Positions 26,066 through 34,157 of a stretch of DNA of 64,000 bases are shown here, one piece after another. Under the pieces are notes generated by a model, which saw nothing but the letters and a program-made list of their open reading frames with translations, was not told the origin of the DNA and made no database searches. The stretch lies in the NCBI RefSeq assembly GCF_030315685.1, contig NZ_JASXSI010000006.1, forward strand, positions 124,001-188,000, given 5' to 3'. The translations under genes were made by a program, and so were the position numbers. Position 1 is the stretch's first letter, and each line of letters begins with the position of its first letter. Source of the stretch: Gordonia sp. ABSL11-1. Lineage in GTDB: Bacteria > Actinomycetota > Actinomycetes > Mycobacteriales > Mycobacteriaceae.

Positions 26066-26468
26066 TCAAGCATCGCGCATCCGACTGCGACCGCGTCCAG
26101 GCTGGCGAATCTTCAGCTCATTCTCGAACTGGCCGAGCAGTGCCTCCAGCACCGGTATCAGCTCCGATACATCTATCGTCACCGCTGCCCAAACAATCGA
26201 GCTGCCTACCTTCGCATAGCCATGCACAGGACGTTACGCATGCCAATGGTCTTGTGCACGTGCAGTATTCGCCCCGCCAGATCCTCATCGACCCACCGAA
26301 GGCGACGAAGTGCTTCCCGACAATCTCTAACTGCCGTTCGATCGCAGACTCCACCAACAAGTCACCGATGTAGTGCTCGATCGGGACATTGGCGACAATC
26401 AGCCGAATGTTTCGTGCGACGGTTAGCGCAACCCAAATGTATGCCGCCTCACTATTGTTCGGCCGCAT
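26066..26468 (-). pseudogene. Frameshifted HepT-like toxin gene
   Basis: Translating across two frameshifts restores a HepT/DUF86 protein. MRPNNSEAAYIWVALTVARN and ESAIERQLEIVG are in one frame. After a 1-nt loss near 26316, ALRRLRWVDEDLAGRI and IGMRNVL follow. After a second near 26228, HGYAKVGSSIVWAAVTIDVS and LIPVLEALLGQFENE follow. The second frameshift falls inside the RxxxxHxY active-site motif. Known HepT proteins are the RNase or NMP-accepting partner of MntA nucleotidyltransferases. The gene starts within the end of mntA (overlap ATGCGGCCGAACAATAG). It is non-functional unless recoded. Confidence 0.75.
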
Positions 26469-26660
26469 AGACATCGTCAGCGCTGTCGAAGATCGATTTG
26501 ACGACATTGGGGTTCTTCACGGCGTTGGCCATCACCAGGTCGACCCTCGCGCTCAACGATCTGTTCAAGCGCCGATTGAAGGTCGAAGTAGTGATGAAAC
26601 ACCACGTACGGATATGCATTGCCGCCATACGAGCCGGTGCTCATCTGAACGATCATTCGA
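26452..26660 (-). pseudogene. Truncated MntA-like nucleotidyltransferase antitoxin
   Basis: Only the C-terminal end survives: HHYFDLQSALEQIVE in one frame and, after a 1-nt insertion near 26545, RVDLVMANAVKNPNVVKSIF and DSADDVYAAEQ before the stop. This is the normal MntA tail (DL...LE...VDLV...A). The N-terminal GSxxR...DxD nucleotidyltransferase active site is absent upstream. It overlaps the hepT start by 17 bp, as in intact mntA-hepT operons. Confidence 0.65.
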
Positions 26661-26800
26661 TCGGAACCTTCACCGGGTCTCGTAGTTGTGGCCAGAGGGG
26701 AGGGCAATCGAAGTCGTGATCGCTACGGCATCGAGTCGCCGGGTCAATGCTCGTTCATATCACTCGCTCATCAACACTCTCCGAGCGTATTCTCGCAAGT

Positions 26801-27001
26801 ATGACGGTCACTCGCGAGCAGCTCCGCGCGCTGGTTGATCGGGTGCCCGAAGAGCAGCTCGATAGCGCGGCGGCCGCATTGTCAGCGCTATCCGACGACG
26901 CTCCCTCTCGACGACGACCCGGTTCCTTGGGGCTGGTCGAAGGAGAGCCGAACGACTCCGAGCAAGTCGACAAGCTACTGGCCGACGGCTTCGGACGTTG
27001 A
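26801..27001 (+). CDS. VapB-like antitoxin
   Basis: About 66 residues: MTVTREQLRALVDRVPEEQL, then an acidic C-terminus ending SEQVDKLLADGFGR, the usual VapB toxin-binding tail. ATG 26801 gives the typical length; an upstream in-frame ATG at 26747 adds 18 untypical residues. The stop overlaps the downstream toxin start (TTGA), a standard coupled antitoxin-toxin arrangement. It is probably autoregulatory with its partner. Confidence 0.75.
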   Translation: MTVTREQLRALVDRVPEEQLDSAAAALSALSDDAPSRRRPGSLGLVEGEPNDSEQVDKLLADGFGR

Positions 27002-27435
27002 TCCTCATCGACACCGGTGTGCTGGTCGCACTGGTCAACGGTCGAGACGTCAATCACCAGGTGTGCACGGAGTGGTTCCTCTCCAGTGCGATCGCCGACC
27101 TGCTCATCCCGTCTCCCTTGATCTCCGAGATCTGTTACATGGTCGCATTGCGCGGCGGCCCGAACGCCGAACATCTACTCTTGCTTGATCTCGCCGAAGG
27201 CCTGTACGGCCAAGTCGTCGAAGTGACCCATCAAGATCTCCAACGCATGGCCGAGCTGGTCGATCAGTACGCCGACCTGCCACTTGGAGGCGCGGATGCC
27301 TCGATCATCGCCATCGCCGAGCGCCTCGGTATCACCGAAGTCGCCACCGTCGACCGCCGACGCTTCTCCGTCGTTCGTCCTCATCACACTGGCGCGCTCA
27401 CTCTCTTGCCTCAGCAGTTGAGCTCATCCGGCTGA
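26998..27435 (+). CDS. vapC: VapC-like PIN-domain toxin
   Basis: A 145-residue PIN ribonuclease. The acidic metal-binding residues are all present: D in MILIDTGVLVALVNG, E in SEICYMVAL, D in LGGADASIIAIAE and D in VATVDRRRF. The frame starts with TTG overlapping the antitoxin stop. VapC toxins cleave specific tRNA or rRNA sites; the target cannot be predicted. Unlike the neighbouring mntA-hepT, this pair looks intact. It sits at the right edge of the island, 216 bp from tRNA-Ala. Confidence 0.85.
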   Translation: MILIDTGVLVALVNGRDVNHQVCTEWFLSSAIADLLIPSPLISEICYMVALRGGPNAEHLLLLDLAEGLYGQVVEVTHQDLQRMAELVDQYADLPLGGADASIIAIAERLGITEVATVDRRRFSVVRPHHTGALTLLPQQLSSSG

Positions 27436-27651
27436 TGCTCGTCGCGTCAACGACGGTTCTCGGCTGATAGATCTATCGACCCAACGAAACCACACGAACA
27501 CTGCAACAGGTCTTACGTGCGTCGTCATCGAGCGAGACCGCAGTGGCCACGGGCTCAGTTTCCAGGCTGCGAACCGCATCTCTCTAATACTCAGCCCGAT
27601 TAGAGCGCAGCCATCTGTGGTTCGAGTACGGACACTTACCTATCCGATCGG

Positions 27652-27724
27652 TGGAGCTAAGGGGAATCGAACCCCTGACCTACTCGATGCGAACGAGTCG
27701 CGCTACCAACTGCGCCATAGCCCC
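27652..27724 (-). tRNA. tRNA-Ala(CGC)
   Basis: The minus strand folds into a full cloverleaf: acceptor GGGGCTA/TAGCTCC (one G-U pair), D arm GCGC/GCGC, anticodon stem ACTCG/CGAGT with loop TTCGCAT (anticodon CGC), and T arm AGGGG-TTCGATT-CCCCT. The 3' CCA is not fully encoded. It borders the accessory island and is a plausible integration site, though no duplicated 3' end was found. Confidence 0.93.
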
Positions 27725-27856
27725 GGGCGATCACGGTGTGACCGGCCGTTGGCCACTCTAGCAGTTGGGCGGGCGGTACCTGCAAACCGCCGTTCCGGCC
27801 CAGTCGTCCGCGGACCGAAGACGTCGGCGCGCCCGCGGGTTCGCTAGCCTCGGACC

Positions 27857-28600
27857 ATGGCTGAGATGTCGGATGCCCAGGTCGCTGCGGTACTCGACCG
27901 CGCCGTCGCCGGTATCAACCCGGTGCTCGATACACTCGCGGAACGCGACCCACTCGGACTCAAGAAGCACACCTTCGACGATGACCCACACGAAGATTCG
28001 AGGCTGCAGCACGCACTGCACCTGCTGGCCGAGGGACTGAACTTGACGGACTGGCCGGGCACGAAGGGCTGGTCGTCGCGGTCGATGAACAGTCGGGCGG
28101 ATTGGTGGATCTCGCGGATCGGGACGGTCAACACGGTGGCGGTCGCGTACCCCGGATTGTTCGGCGGCTGGACTCGCCGCCTACCGCTGGCGTCGGTTCT
28201 CGGGTTCGCCAACCAGGCGATGGTGCTCGTCGCGGTCGCGCGCGAGTACGGCGTCACAGCAAGGGCGCATCAGGTGCAACTGCTGGCGTCGGTGCTGTGT
28301 GGTCGTGACGTCGGCCACCCGCGAACGGACGGCACCGCCGACAAGGTGTTGCCGACCGAGGGCACGTCACGCAAGCGGACCCTGGTCGGGACGGTCTGGG
28401 AGACCGCGATGACACTGCGCAGCCTGTCGAACGAGTTCGAACGCCGGCCACAGCCCGTGCTCCCGCTCCGCGCGCTGGCCTACATCCCGATCGTCGGCGC
28501 CCCCGTCATGTATGTGGGCGAATGGTTCGCGCTGTCGCGGGCCGCACGTCTGGGCCGCGCTTGGATCGCCGACCATCCGGAGGCAGTGCGCGCTTCCTGA
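27857..28600 (+). CDS. Conserved hypothetical protein
   Basis: A 247-residue protein of unknown function. The middle is rich in tryptophan and aromatic residues (NLTDWPGTKGWSSRSMNSRA, YPGLFGGWTRRLPLASVLGF). It continues with VAREYGVTARAHQVQLLASV and a hydrophobic segment near the C-terminus (LRALAYIPIVGAPVMYVGEW) that could contact the membrane. It is not recognised as a named family. It lies between tRNA-Ala and the convergent sepX gene and has no operon partner. ATG 27857 is followed 9 bases later by a second in-frame ATG. Confidence 0.6.
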   Translation: MAEMSDAQVAAVLDRAVAGINPVLDTLAERDPLGLKKHTFDDDPHEDSRLQHALHLLAEGLNLTDWPGTKGWSSRSMNSRADWWISRIGTVNTVAVAYPGLFGGWTRRLPLASVLGFANQAMVLVAVAREYGVTARAHQVQLLASVLCGRDVGHPRTDGTADKVLPTEGTSRKRTLVGTVWETAMTLRSLSNEFERRPQPVLPLRALAYIPIVGAPVMYVGEWFALSRAARLGRAWIADHPEAVRAS

Positions 28601-28735
28601 CCGCACGTCTCAGCCGGGGTGACAGAAACCGCATCTGTCGGTGCCCACCTTCGCCGCAACGAAGGTGAGAACCGACAGATGCGGCGGCTCCGGCGGCTTC
28701 CGGCTCCTGCGAGCTCGGCTGCCTCGGCGTGTGAA

Positions 28736-30094
28736 TCAGCCTGCGACGCGGCGCAATCCGTCGTCCTCGCGCATCATGCGTCGACGCTGGAACGGCGGAA
28801 GATGCTCGAACACGGGGTCCTCGTCGTCGATCTCGAGGACGATGGCGCCGCCCGGCCGACGCAGGCGCGGTGGAGGGGGCGTCGAGGCGAACTCGGGTAC
28901 CGCTTCGGCACGACGCCGACGTTCGGTCCGGTCTCGCTCGGCGCGACGGGCCCGCGCGGCACGTTGCGCACGGATCTGGGCTTCGGTGGCAGCACTGCGT
29001 CGCAGGTAGGCGAGGTAGGCCACCATGATCACGCCGACGACGCCGGTCGCGATCCAGCCCGTCATCCCCAGGAAGAGCCCCGACGCCGCCGCGGCAATGG
29101 TGAGCATCACGAGGGCGATCAGGACGCGCTGGCGCTCCCGATAGCGGAGTTCGGAGCCCCGGGCGTCCGGTGAGTACGCGGTCCGACGACGCGTGGAGCG
29201 TGCAGGTTTGCTGACCGCGGGATCGTCGATCTCCGCCTCGACAGCATCGTCGTACTCGTCCTCGACCGCGTCGTCCTCGTCGTAGTCGTCGTACTCATCG
29301 TCGAGGTCGTCCTCGTAGGCGTCGTCGTACTCGTCCTCGGCCTGATCGGCGGCGTCGTAGTCGTCGTAGTCGTCGTAGTCGTCATCGTCGTACTCGTCAT
29401 CGAGGTCGACGTCGGCGTCCGTCGTGTCCTCCGACCCGACACCGGTGTCGTCGTCCAGGTCGTCGGACTCCGCGATCTCGGCGATCTCGGCGATCTCGGC
29501 GTCCTCGACATCGTCGAGTTCGTCCTCGAGGTCGTCGTGTTCCGGGTCCACGAACTCGCCGTCGACGGTCACTTCCTCGTCGACCTCATCCGTGGTGCCA
29601 GCGTCCTCTGCGCGCTCGTCATCCTCTGCGCGCTCGTCGCCTGCGGTCGTCGCAGCGACGAGATCGTCACCCTCGTCGAGGCTTTCGGCGATCTCATCGT
29701 CGGAGTCGTTGGCGTCGTCGGCGGCCGGAGCGGTCACGGACTCACCGGTCGCGTGTCGGACCTTCGTCGTCGCGCCGCTCACGGATTCTGTTGCGGTGGT
29801 CGGCTCGTCGACCTGCTCGTCGTGGGTCCCGTGTTCGTCCCTGTCGAGGACGGCCGTGCTGCTCGTCCGGGTGGATCGCCGGGTGCGATCGGACTTCCAC
29901 GACGGATCGTGTGGATGCGCACCGGAAGCGCGACGCCGGGTCGGCCGTGCACGGGTGCCGCCACGGTGGAGCAGACGGGTCTCCTTCACCGCATCAGTCG
30001 TCTTCCGCATCTGCGGGCGACCTTTGATGACCATCGGAACCAGGACGAAAAGCCATATGGCCACCAGGCAGACCCACAAGACTGAGTTCGGCAT
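28736..30094 (-). CDS. sepX: Divisome membrane protein SepX/GlpR (Rv0996-like)
   Basis: A 452-residue protein. An N-terminal helix (MPNSVLWVCLVAIWLFVLVP) is followed by a long cytoplasmic region that becomes extremely acidic (runs of DDYDDYDD and EDEYDD, about residues 135-310). Then come a helical hairpin (VLIALVMLTIAAAASGLFLG and TGVVGVIMVAYLAYL) and an arginine-rich tail. Position downstream of moeA-rimJ matches mycobacterial Rv0996. Relatives are SepX in Streptomyces division and GlpR, the receptor for gephyrin-like Glp, in Corynebacterium. ATG 30094 follows GGGAGAG; the longer frame lacks a site. Confidence 0.85.
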   Translation of the reverse strand: MPNSVLWVCLVAIWLFVLVPMVIKGRPQMRKTTDAVKETRLLHRGGTRARPTRRRASGAHPHDPSWKSDRTRRSTRTSSTAVLDRDEHGTHDEQVDEPTTATESVSGATTKVRHATGESVTAPAADDANDSDDEIAESLDEGDDLVAATTAGDERAEDDERAEDAGTTDEVDEEVTVDGEFVDPEHDDLEDELDDVEDAEIAEIAEIAESDDLDDDTGVGSEDTTDADVDLDDEYDDDDYDDYDDYDAADQAEDEYDDAYEDDLDDEYDDYDEDDAVEDEYDDAVEAEIDDPAVSKPARSTRRRTAYSPDARGSELRYRERQRVLIALVMLTIAAAASGLFLGMTGWIATGVVGVIMVAYLAYLRRSAATEAQIRAQRAARARRAERDRTERRRRAEAVPEFASTPPPPRLRRPGGAIVLEIDDEDPVFEHLPPFQRRRMMREDDGLRRVAG

Positions 30095-30214
30095 GCGACT
30101 CTCCCTTCTTTCACTCTGGTTACACGAGGCCACCTCACAATCTAGGGCCGAGCAGGTGTCGGCCAGTGCAGACGCGCCGAGCCGCGGCCACATTCGTGGA
30201 TTCACAGGATCGGC

Positions 30215-30306
30215 TCAGGCGCCGGGAGCGAAGCGAGCGGGCCGCATCAGGTCAGGCGCCGGGAGCGAAGCGAGCGGGCCGAGTGACACCGGCGCCGGGA
30301 GCGAAG
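30215..30306. repeat. Tandem 36-37-bp GC-rich repeats
   Basis: Two identical 29-bp copies at 30215-30243 and 30252-30280 (core GGCGCCGGGAGCGAAGCGAG) and a partial third at 30291-30306, spaced 37 then 36 bp. They fill the gap between the SIMPL gene 3' end and the sepX upstream region. Each contains GGCGCC and GCGAAGCGAGCG dyads, so they may form hairpins ending transcription. Confidence 0.7.
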
Positions 30307-30319
30307 CTCTCGACAGCTG

Positions 30320-30991
30320 CTAGTCGGCGACGAAGCGAGCGTCGACCGACATCCCGATCTCGATGTCGTCGGAACGCAGTTCGAGAGAGGGGCCGCCACC
30401 GGGAGGTGGAGCTCCGGCGGGCACGGCGCGCAGTGCCATCGGGGCGTCGTGCCGCTCGGCCAGCATTCCCGGGTCGGCCAGCTGTGTGGCAGCGACGGCT
30501 CCGCGTCCGACGGCGTCAGCGTAGGCCTGAGCCTTGGCCACCGCGTCGTCGACGGCGGCTCGCCGAAGATCACGTTCATAGGTCCGGCGATTGTCGTCGG
30601 TGACATCCCAGTGCACGCCACCGATGTCGACGCCGTCGAGGGCACCCCATCGCTCGGTGTGTTCGGAGAGCGCCTCGAAGTCGCCGAACTCGACATCGAG
30701 TCCGATGCGACTGATGTACACCGTCTCTCGTTGCTCACCGTCGCGGTCGTATGGGCGGTGGCTGGTGACGCGGATCGAGTCGCTGGACCAGGTGGTGACG
30801 GTCCCGGCGGCGGCGAGTGCGGTGATCTCCTCGACGAGTGCGGCGTGCACGGCAACCGAGTCCCGGTGAACGGCCTCCCTGGTGTCGCCCTCGATGTGCA
30901 CGGTGAGGTGAAGAATCGCCCTCTCGGGGCGGTATCTTCGGTACGCCCGTCCCCGGACGACGATCTCCAGCGGTGCCATGCAGGCGACCAT
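30320..30991 (-). CDS. SIMPL-domain (DUF541) protein
   Basis: About 223 residues. It begins MAPLEIVVRGRAYRRYRPER, continues with RAVDDAVAKAQAYADAVGR-like sequence (RRAAVDDAVAKAQAYADAVG), and ends with a proline/glycine linker and a final beta-strand (LRSDDIEIGMSVDARFVAD). No signal peptide is seen, so this version appears cytoplasmic, unlike many SIMPL proteins. Function of the family is poorly defined (oxidative-stress or signalling roles). It probably belongs to the galU-moeA-rimJ transcription unit. Starts at 30991 or 30979. Confidence 0.75.
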   Translation of the reverse strand: MVACMAPLEIVVRGRAYRRYRPERAILHLTVHIEGDTREAVHRDSVAVHAALVEEITALAAAGTVTTWSSDSIRVTSHRPYDRDGEQRETVYISRIGLDVEFGDFEALSEHTERWGALDGVDIGGVHWDVTDDNRRTYERDLRRAAVDDAVAKAQAYADAVGRGAVAATQLADPGMLAERHDAPMALRAVPAGAPPPGGGPSLELRSDDIEIGMSVDARFVAD

Positions 30992-31008
30992 ACGTGCTGG
31001 GTGAGACG

Positions 31009-31665
31009 TCAGCGGAACGACGCCCGGCCGGCACGCACGAGCGTCTCCGCGGCGCTGCCGACCACTTCCTCCGCGGTCAGCGCGAACAGGATGTGATCGC
31101 GCCAGCGTTTGTTGACGTCCATGTACCTCTCGAGGAGCCCTTCGCGCCGGAACCCGATCTTGGTGAGCACCGCCTGCGACGCCACGTTGGCGGGCTGGAC
31201 GGTCGCGTCCAAGCGGTGGAGACCGACCGGCCCGAAGCAGTGATCGACGCCGAGAGCGACTGCGGCGGTGGCGATTCCCTGCCCGACATGTCGCGAGTCC
31301 ACCCAGTATCCGATCCAGGCGCTGCGGACCGCGCCGCGCTGGATGTTGCCCACCGTCAACTGTCCGATATAGGTGTCGTCGAGTTCGATGACGAAGGGCA
31401 GCACCGTCCCCCGTTTGGCCTCGGACCGCAGGACTGAGAAGAGCGGCGGCCATGCGCTCGGATGGTGGCGTTCGGCCCAGGAGCCGATGCCTGTGGGTTC
31501 CCAGGGCAGCAGTGTGTTCTGGTTCGCGATGCGTAGCTCGCTCCAGGATTTGGCGTCACGCAACTTCACCGGCCGGAGGGTCACCGCGCCGGCCTGGGTG
31601 ATCAGCGGTCCCAGGGTCGCGGGCCAGCCCGGATTGATCTGCGCCCCGGTCAACCACCTCAACAC
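31009..31665 (-). CDS. rimJ: GNAT-family ribosomal-protein-alanine N-acetyltransferase (RimJ-like)
   Basis: A 218-residue GNAT enzyme: VTLRPVKLRDAKSWSELRIA (strand 1), acetyl-CoA loop DSRHVGQGIATAAVALGVDH (Q/RxxGxG/A) and HRLDATVQPANVASQAVLTK followed by IGFRREGLLERYMDVNKRWR, as in RimJ/RimL. Synteny with Rv0995 supports the name. It would acetylate an N-terminal alanine of a protein; E. coli RimJ targets S5, but the actinobacterial substrate is not settled. It is 21 bp downstream of moeA. Confidence 0.88.
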   Translation of the reverse strand: MLRWLTGAQINPGWPATLGPLITQAGAVTLRPVKLRDAKSWSELRIANQNTLLPWEPTGIGSWAERHHPSAWPPLFSVLRSEAKRGTVLPFVIELDDTYIGQLTVGNIQRGAVRSAWIGYWVDSRHVGQGIATAAVALGVDHCFGPVGLHRLDATVQPANVASQAVLTKIGFRREGLLERYMDVNKRWRDHILFALTAEEVVGSAAETLVRAGRASFR

Positions 31666-31686
31666 GATGACGAGTTTATTTCGGTG

Positions 31687-32991
31687 TCAGCCCCGCTGCG
31701 CCAGGAATGCCACCTCGACCTCGTCGCCGGTGCCCAGTTCCTCCACATCGGGTTCGACGATGATCAGACAGTTAGCCTCGGCCAGCTCGGCCAGCAGGTG
31801 GGAGCTGCCGGTCGGGGACGCGCCGATGACCTGCACCAGGTACTCCCCCGACCGCTCGTCACGCATCAACTGGCCGCGGAGATATCCCTTTCGCCCTTGG
31901 ACGGACGCGATCGGCCCGATGGTGCGTGCGGTGACCACCCGCCGCATCGGCTGGCGCTTGCCCAGCGCGATCCGGATCAGTGGGCGCACCATCACCTCGA
32001 AGGTGACGAGTGCACTGACCGGGTTGGCCGGAAGAAGAAAGGTCGGGACCTCGTCTCGGCCGAGCCGGCCGAATCCCTGAACCGAGCCGGGATGCATGGC
32101 GACGCGGACGATCTCCAGTTCGCCGAGGTCGCTGAGGGCGTCGGCGACCGCCTTCGATGCCTTTCCGCCGATGGCTCCGCAGATGACCACGATCTCGGAG
32201 CGGATGAGTTGGGCCTCGACGACCTCGCGCATCCGGGAGGTCTCGCGCTCGGCGATGCCCACGCGGTTGACGTCGGCACCGGCATCGCGTGCGGCGGCCG
32301 CCAGCGCGTAACTGTTGACGTCGTAGATCTGCCCGGGACCGGGTGACCGGTCGATGTCGACGAGCTCGCTCCCGATGGAGATCACCGACAGTCGGGGACG
32401 GGGATGCACCATGACCCGGGCCTGTCCGACGGCGGCCAGCAGGCCCACCTGCGCCGGCCCGATGATCGATCCGGCCCGCACGGCGACATCGCCGGGCTGG
32501 ACGTCGTCACCGACGCGGCGGACATACTCTCCGCTCTCCACGGCATGGCCAACCTTGACCTTCTTCTCGCCCCCGTCGGTCCAGCGGACGGGGACCACGG
32601 CGTCGGCGAGGGTGGGCATCGGCGCACCGGTGTCGACGCGGACCGCCTGGCGGGGCTGCAGTCGGGTAGGGGTCCGGGCTCCCGGCTCGACCTCGCCGAC
32701 CACAGGGAGTTGCACGATCATCGGTTCGCCCGGGGTGAGTTCGGCCAGGTCGGCACCGCCGGAGTCGAACTCCTCCACGTCGTCCGGCGCGATCGTGCCC
32801 GCGAGGTCGACATCGACCGCACGGATCGCGTATCCGTCGATAGCGGCTTGATCGAATCCCGGCATGGGCCGTTCGGTGACGACCTCCTCCGCGCACATCA
32901 AACCTTGCGCCTCGGAGATCGCGACCCGAACGGGTCGCGGGGCGACCGCGGCGGCGGTCACCCGGGTCAGATGATCTTCGACCGAACGCAT
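31687..32991 (-). CDS. moeA: Gephyrin-like MoeA-family protein (Glp/MoeA1)
   Basis: A 434-residue MoeA-fold protein with domains in order: N-terminal (to about 160, AAIDGYAIR and VRVDTGAPMP retained), molybdopterin-binding core, and C-terminal beta barrel. Key catalytic motifs are altered: TGDEL is SIGSELVD, the GGVSVGDYD loop is CGAIGGKASKAVADAL, and PGNPVS is PANPVS. This argues against normal molybdate insertion. It fits the gephyrin-like Glp proteins reported to bind FtsZ with SepX/GlpR, whose gene lies nearby. ATG 32991 follows AGAAGGTGAG. It is co-directional with galU (128-bp gap). Confidence 0.88.
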   Translation of the reverse strand: MRSVEDHLTRVTAAAVAPRPVRVAISEAQGLMCAEEVVTERPMPGFDQAAIDGYAIRAVDVDLAGTIAPDDVEEFDSGGADLAELTPGEPMIVQLPVVGEVEPGARTPTRLQPRQAVRVDTGAPMPTLADAVVPVRWTDGGEKKVKVGHAVESGEYVRRVGDDVQPGDVAVRAGSIIGPAQVGLLAAVGQARVMVHPRPRLSVISIGSELVDIDRSPGPGQIYDVNSYALAAAARDAGADVNRVGIAERETSRMREVVEAQLIRSEIVVICGAIGGKASKAVADALSDLGELEIVRVAMHPGSVQGFGRLGRDEVPTFLLPANPVSALVTFEVMVRPLIRIALGKRQPMRRVVTARTIGPIASVQGRKGYLRGQLMRDERSGEYLVQVIGASPTGSSHLLAELAEANCLIIVEPDVEELGTGDEVEVAFLAQRG

Positions 32992-33119
32992 CTCACCTTC
33001 TCGCCCCATCTCGGCTGACAGATTTCCGCTCGACGGTAGCCGCCGCAGGTCGTCGGATGCCCGAGGCGCGCTGATATCGCTGCGATCAAATGTGTCGAAT
33101 CGGCGGTGGAGGCAGACTC

Positions 33120-34076
33120 TCAGCCGTCGGCGAGTCGCTTCTCGAGCCACTCGCGCAGATCGGGTCCGTAGTCGTCGCGATCGAGGGCGAAGTCGACGGC
33201 GGCCTTCAGATACCCGCCCGGGTTGCCCAGGTCGTGGCGCGTGCCGCGGTGCACGACGACGTGTACGGGCTCACCCTCGTCGATGAGAAGCGCGATCGCG
33301 TCAGTCAGCTGCAACTCACCGCCTGCGCCGGGTTCGATCCGACGGAGTGCGTCAAAGATCTTGCGATCCAGGATGTATCGGCCTGCGGCTGCGAGGTTCG
33401 ACGGTGCGTCCTCGGGTTCGGGCTTCTCGACCATGCCCTTCAGCTTCTTGACGTTCGGGTTGTTCGCGTCCGGCAGTTCCTCGACGTCGAAGACGCCGTA
33501 GGCGCTGATGCGGTCGCCGGGCACCTCGATGGCACACAGCACCGAGCCGCCCCGCCGCTGACGGGTCCGCGCCATCACCTCGAGGACACCGCCGGGCAGG
33601 ACGAGGTCGTCGGGCAGCAGCACCGCGATGGCGTCCTCGTCGTCGTCGAGGTAGTCCTCGACGCAGCCGACCGCATGTCCGAGGCCGAGCGGCTTCTCCT
33701 GGATGACCGAGGCAACCTCGAGTAACGACGGTGCCTTGCGGACTTTCGCGAGCATCGAGGCCTTGCCACGTTTGGCGAGGGTGTTCTCCAGCACCAGGTC
33801 CTCGACGAAGTGGGCGACCACCCCGTCCTTGCCCGGCGAGGTGATGATCAGGAGCCGTTCCGCGCCTGCGGACTTCGCCTCCTCGGCGACGAGCTCGATG
33901 CCTGGGGTGTCGACGACCGGCAGGAGTTCCTTCGGCACCGTCTTGGTGGCCGGCAGGAATCGCGTCCCCAGACCCGCGGCCGGGACCACCGCGGTACGCG
34001 GGATCGGCGGGGTGTTGGGCACCGACTCGTACTCGGTGAACGCCTCGGTAGTCTGGCTCACGTCACTGGTGCTCAT
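33120..34076 (-). CDS. galU: UTP--glucose-1-phosphate uridylyltransferase
   Basis: A 318-residue nucleotidyltransferase making UDP-glucose for glycans, trehalose and lipids. The N-terminal PAAGLGTRFLPATKTVPKEL is diagnostic, with LLPDDLVLPGGVL, VEKPEPEDAPSNLAAAGRYI and GGELQLTDAI also present. An unusual 25-residue N-terminal lead (to NTPPIPRTAV) precedes the fold, as in mycobacterial GalU. ATG 34076 lies about 80 bp from the divergent folate gene. Synteny matches Rv0993. Confidence 0.95.
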   Translation of the reverse strand: MSTSDVSQTTEAFTEYESVPNTPPIPRTAVVPAAGLGTRFLPATKTVPKELLPVVDTPGIELVAEEAKSAGAERLLIITSPGKDGVVAHFVEDLVLENTLAKRGKASMLAKVRKAPSLLEVASVIQEKPLGLGHAVGCVEDYLDDDEDAIAVLLPDDLVLPGGVLEVMARTRQRRGGSVLCAIEVPGDRISAYGVFDVEELPDANNPNVKKLKGMVEKPEPEDAPSNLAAAGRYILDRKIFDALRRIEPGAGGELQLTDAIALLIDEGEPVHVVVHRGTRHDLGNPGGYLKAAVDFALDRDDYGPDLREWLEKRLADG

Positions 34077-34157
34077 GGGAACACCCTAATGGCGATTTCT
34101 GCGAAGATCCTGTTGGGAAGATCTCAGTCTTTCGGGCGGCGAGACGAGGACAGACGG

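Noticed and set aside
26020..26100. Plus-strand HTH-like string LTALGVSHATIANVLK
   Set aside because: It is short, has no start or flanking domain, and lies over the C-terminal end of the broken hepT gene; too weak to call a recombinase remnant.
23300..27724. CRISPR array, integrase or insertion sequence in the island
   Set aside because: No repeat-spacer series, tyrosine/serine recombinase or transposase motif, or terminal inverted repeats were seen.
27617..27847. 76-codon ORF over the tRNA region
   Set aside because: It is the translation of the antisense of tRNA-Ala and flanking DNA, with no RBS or protein character.
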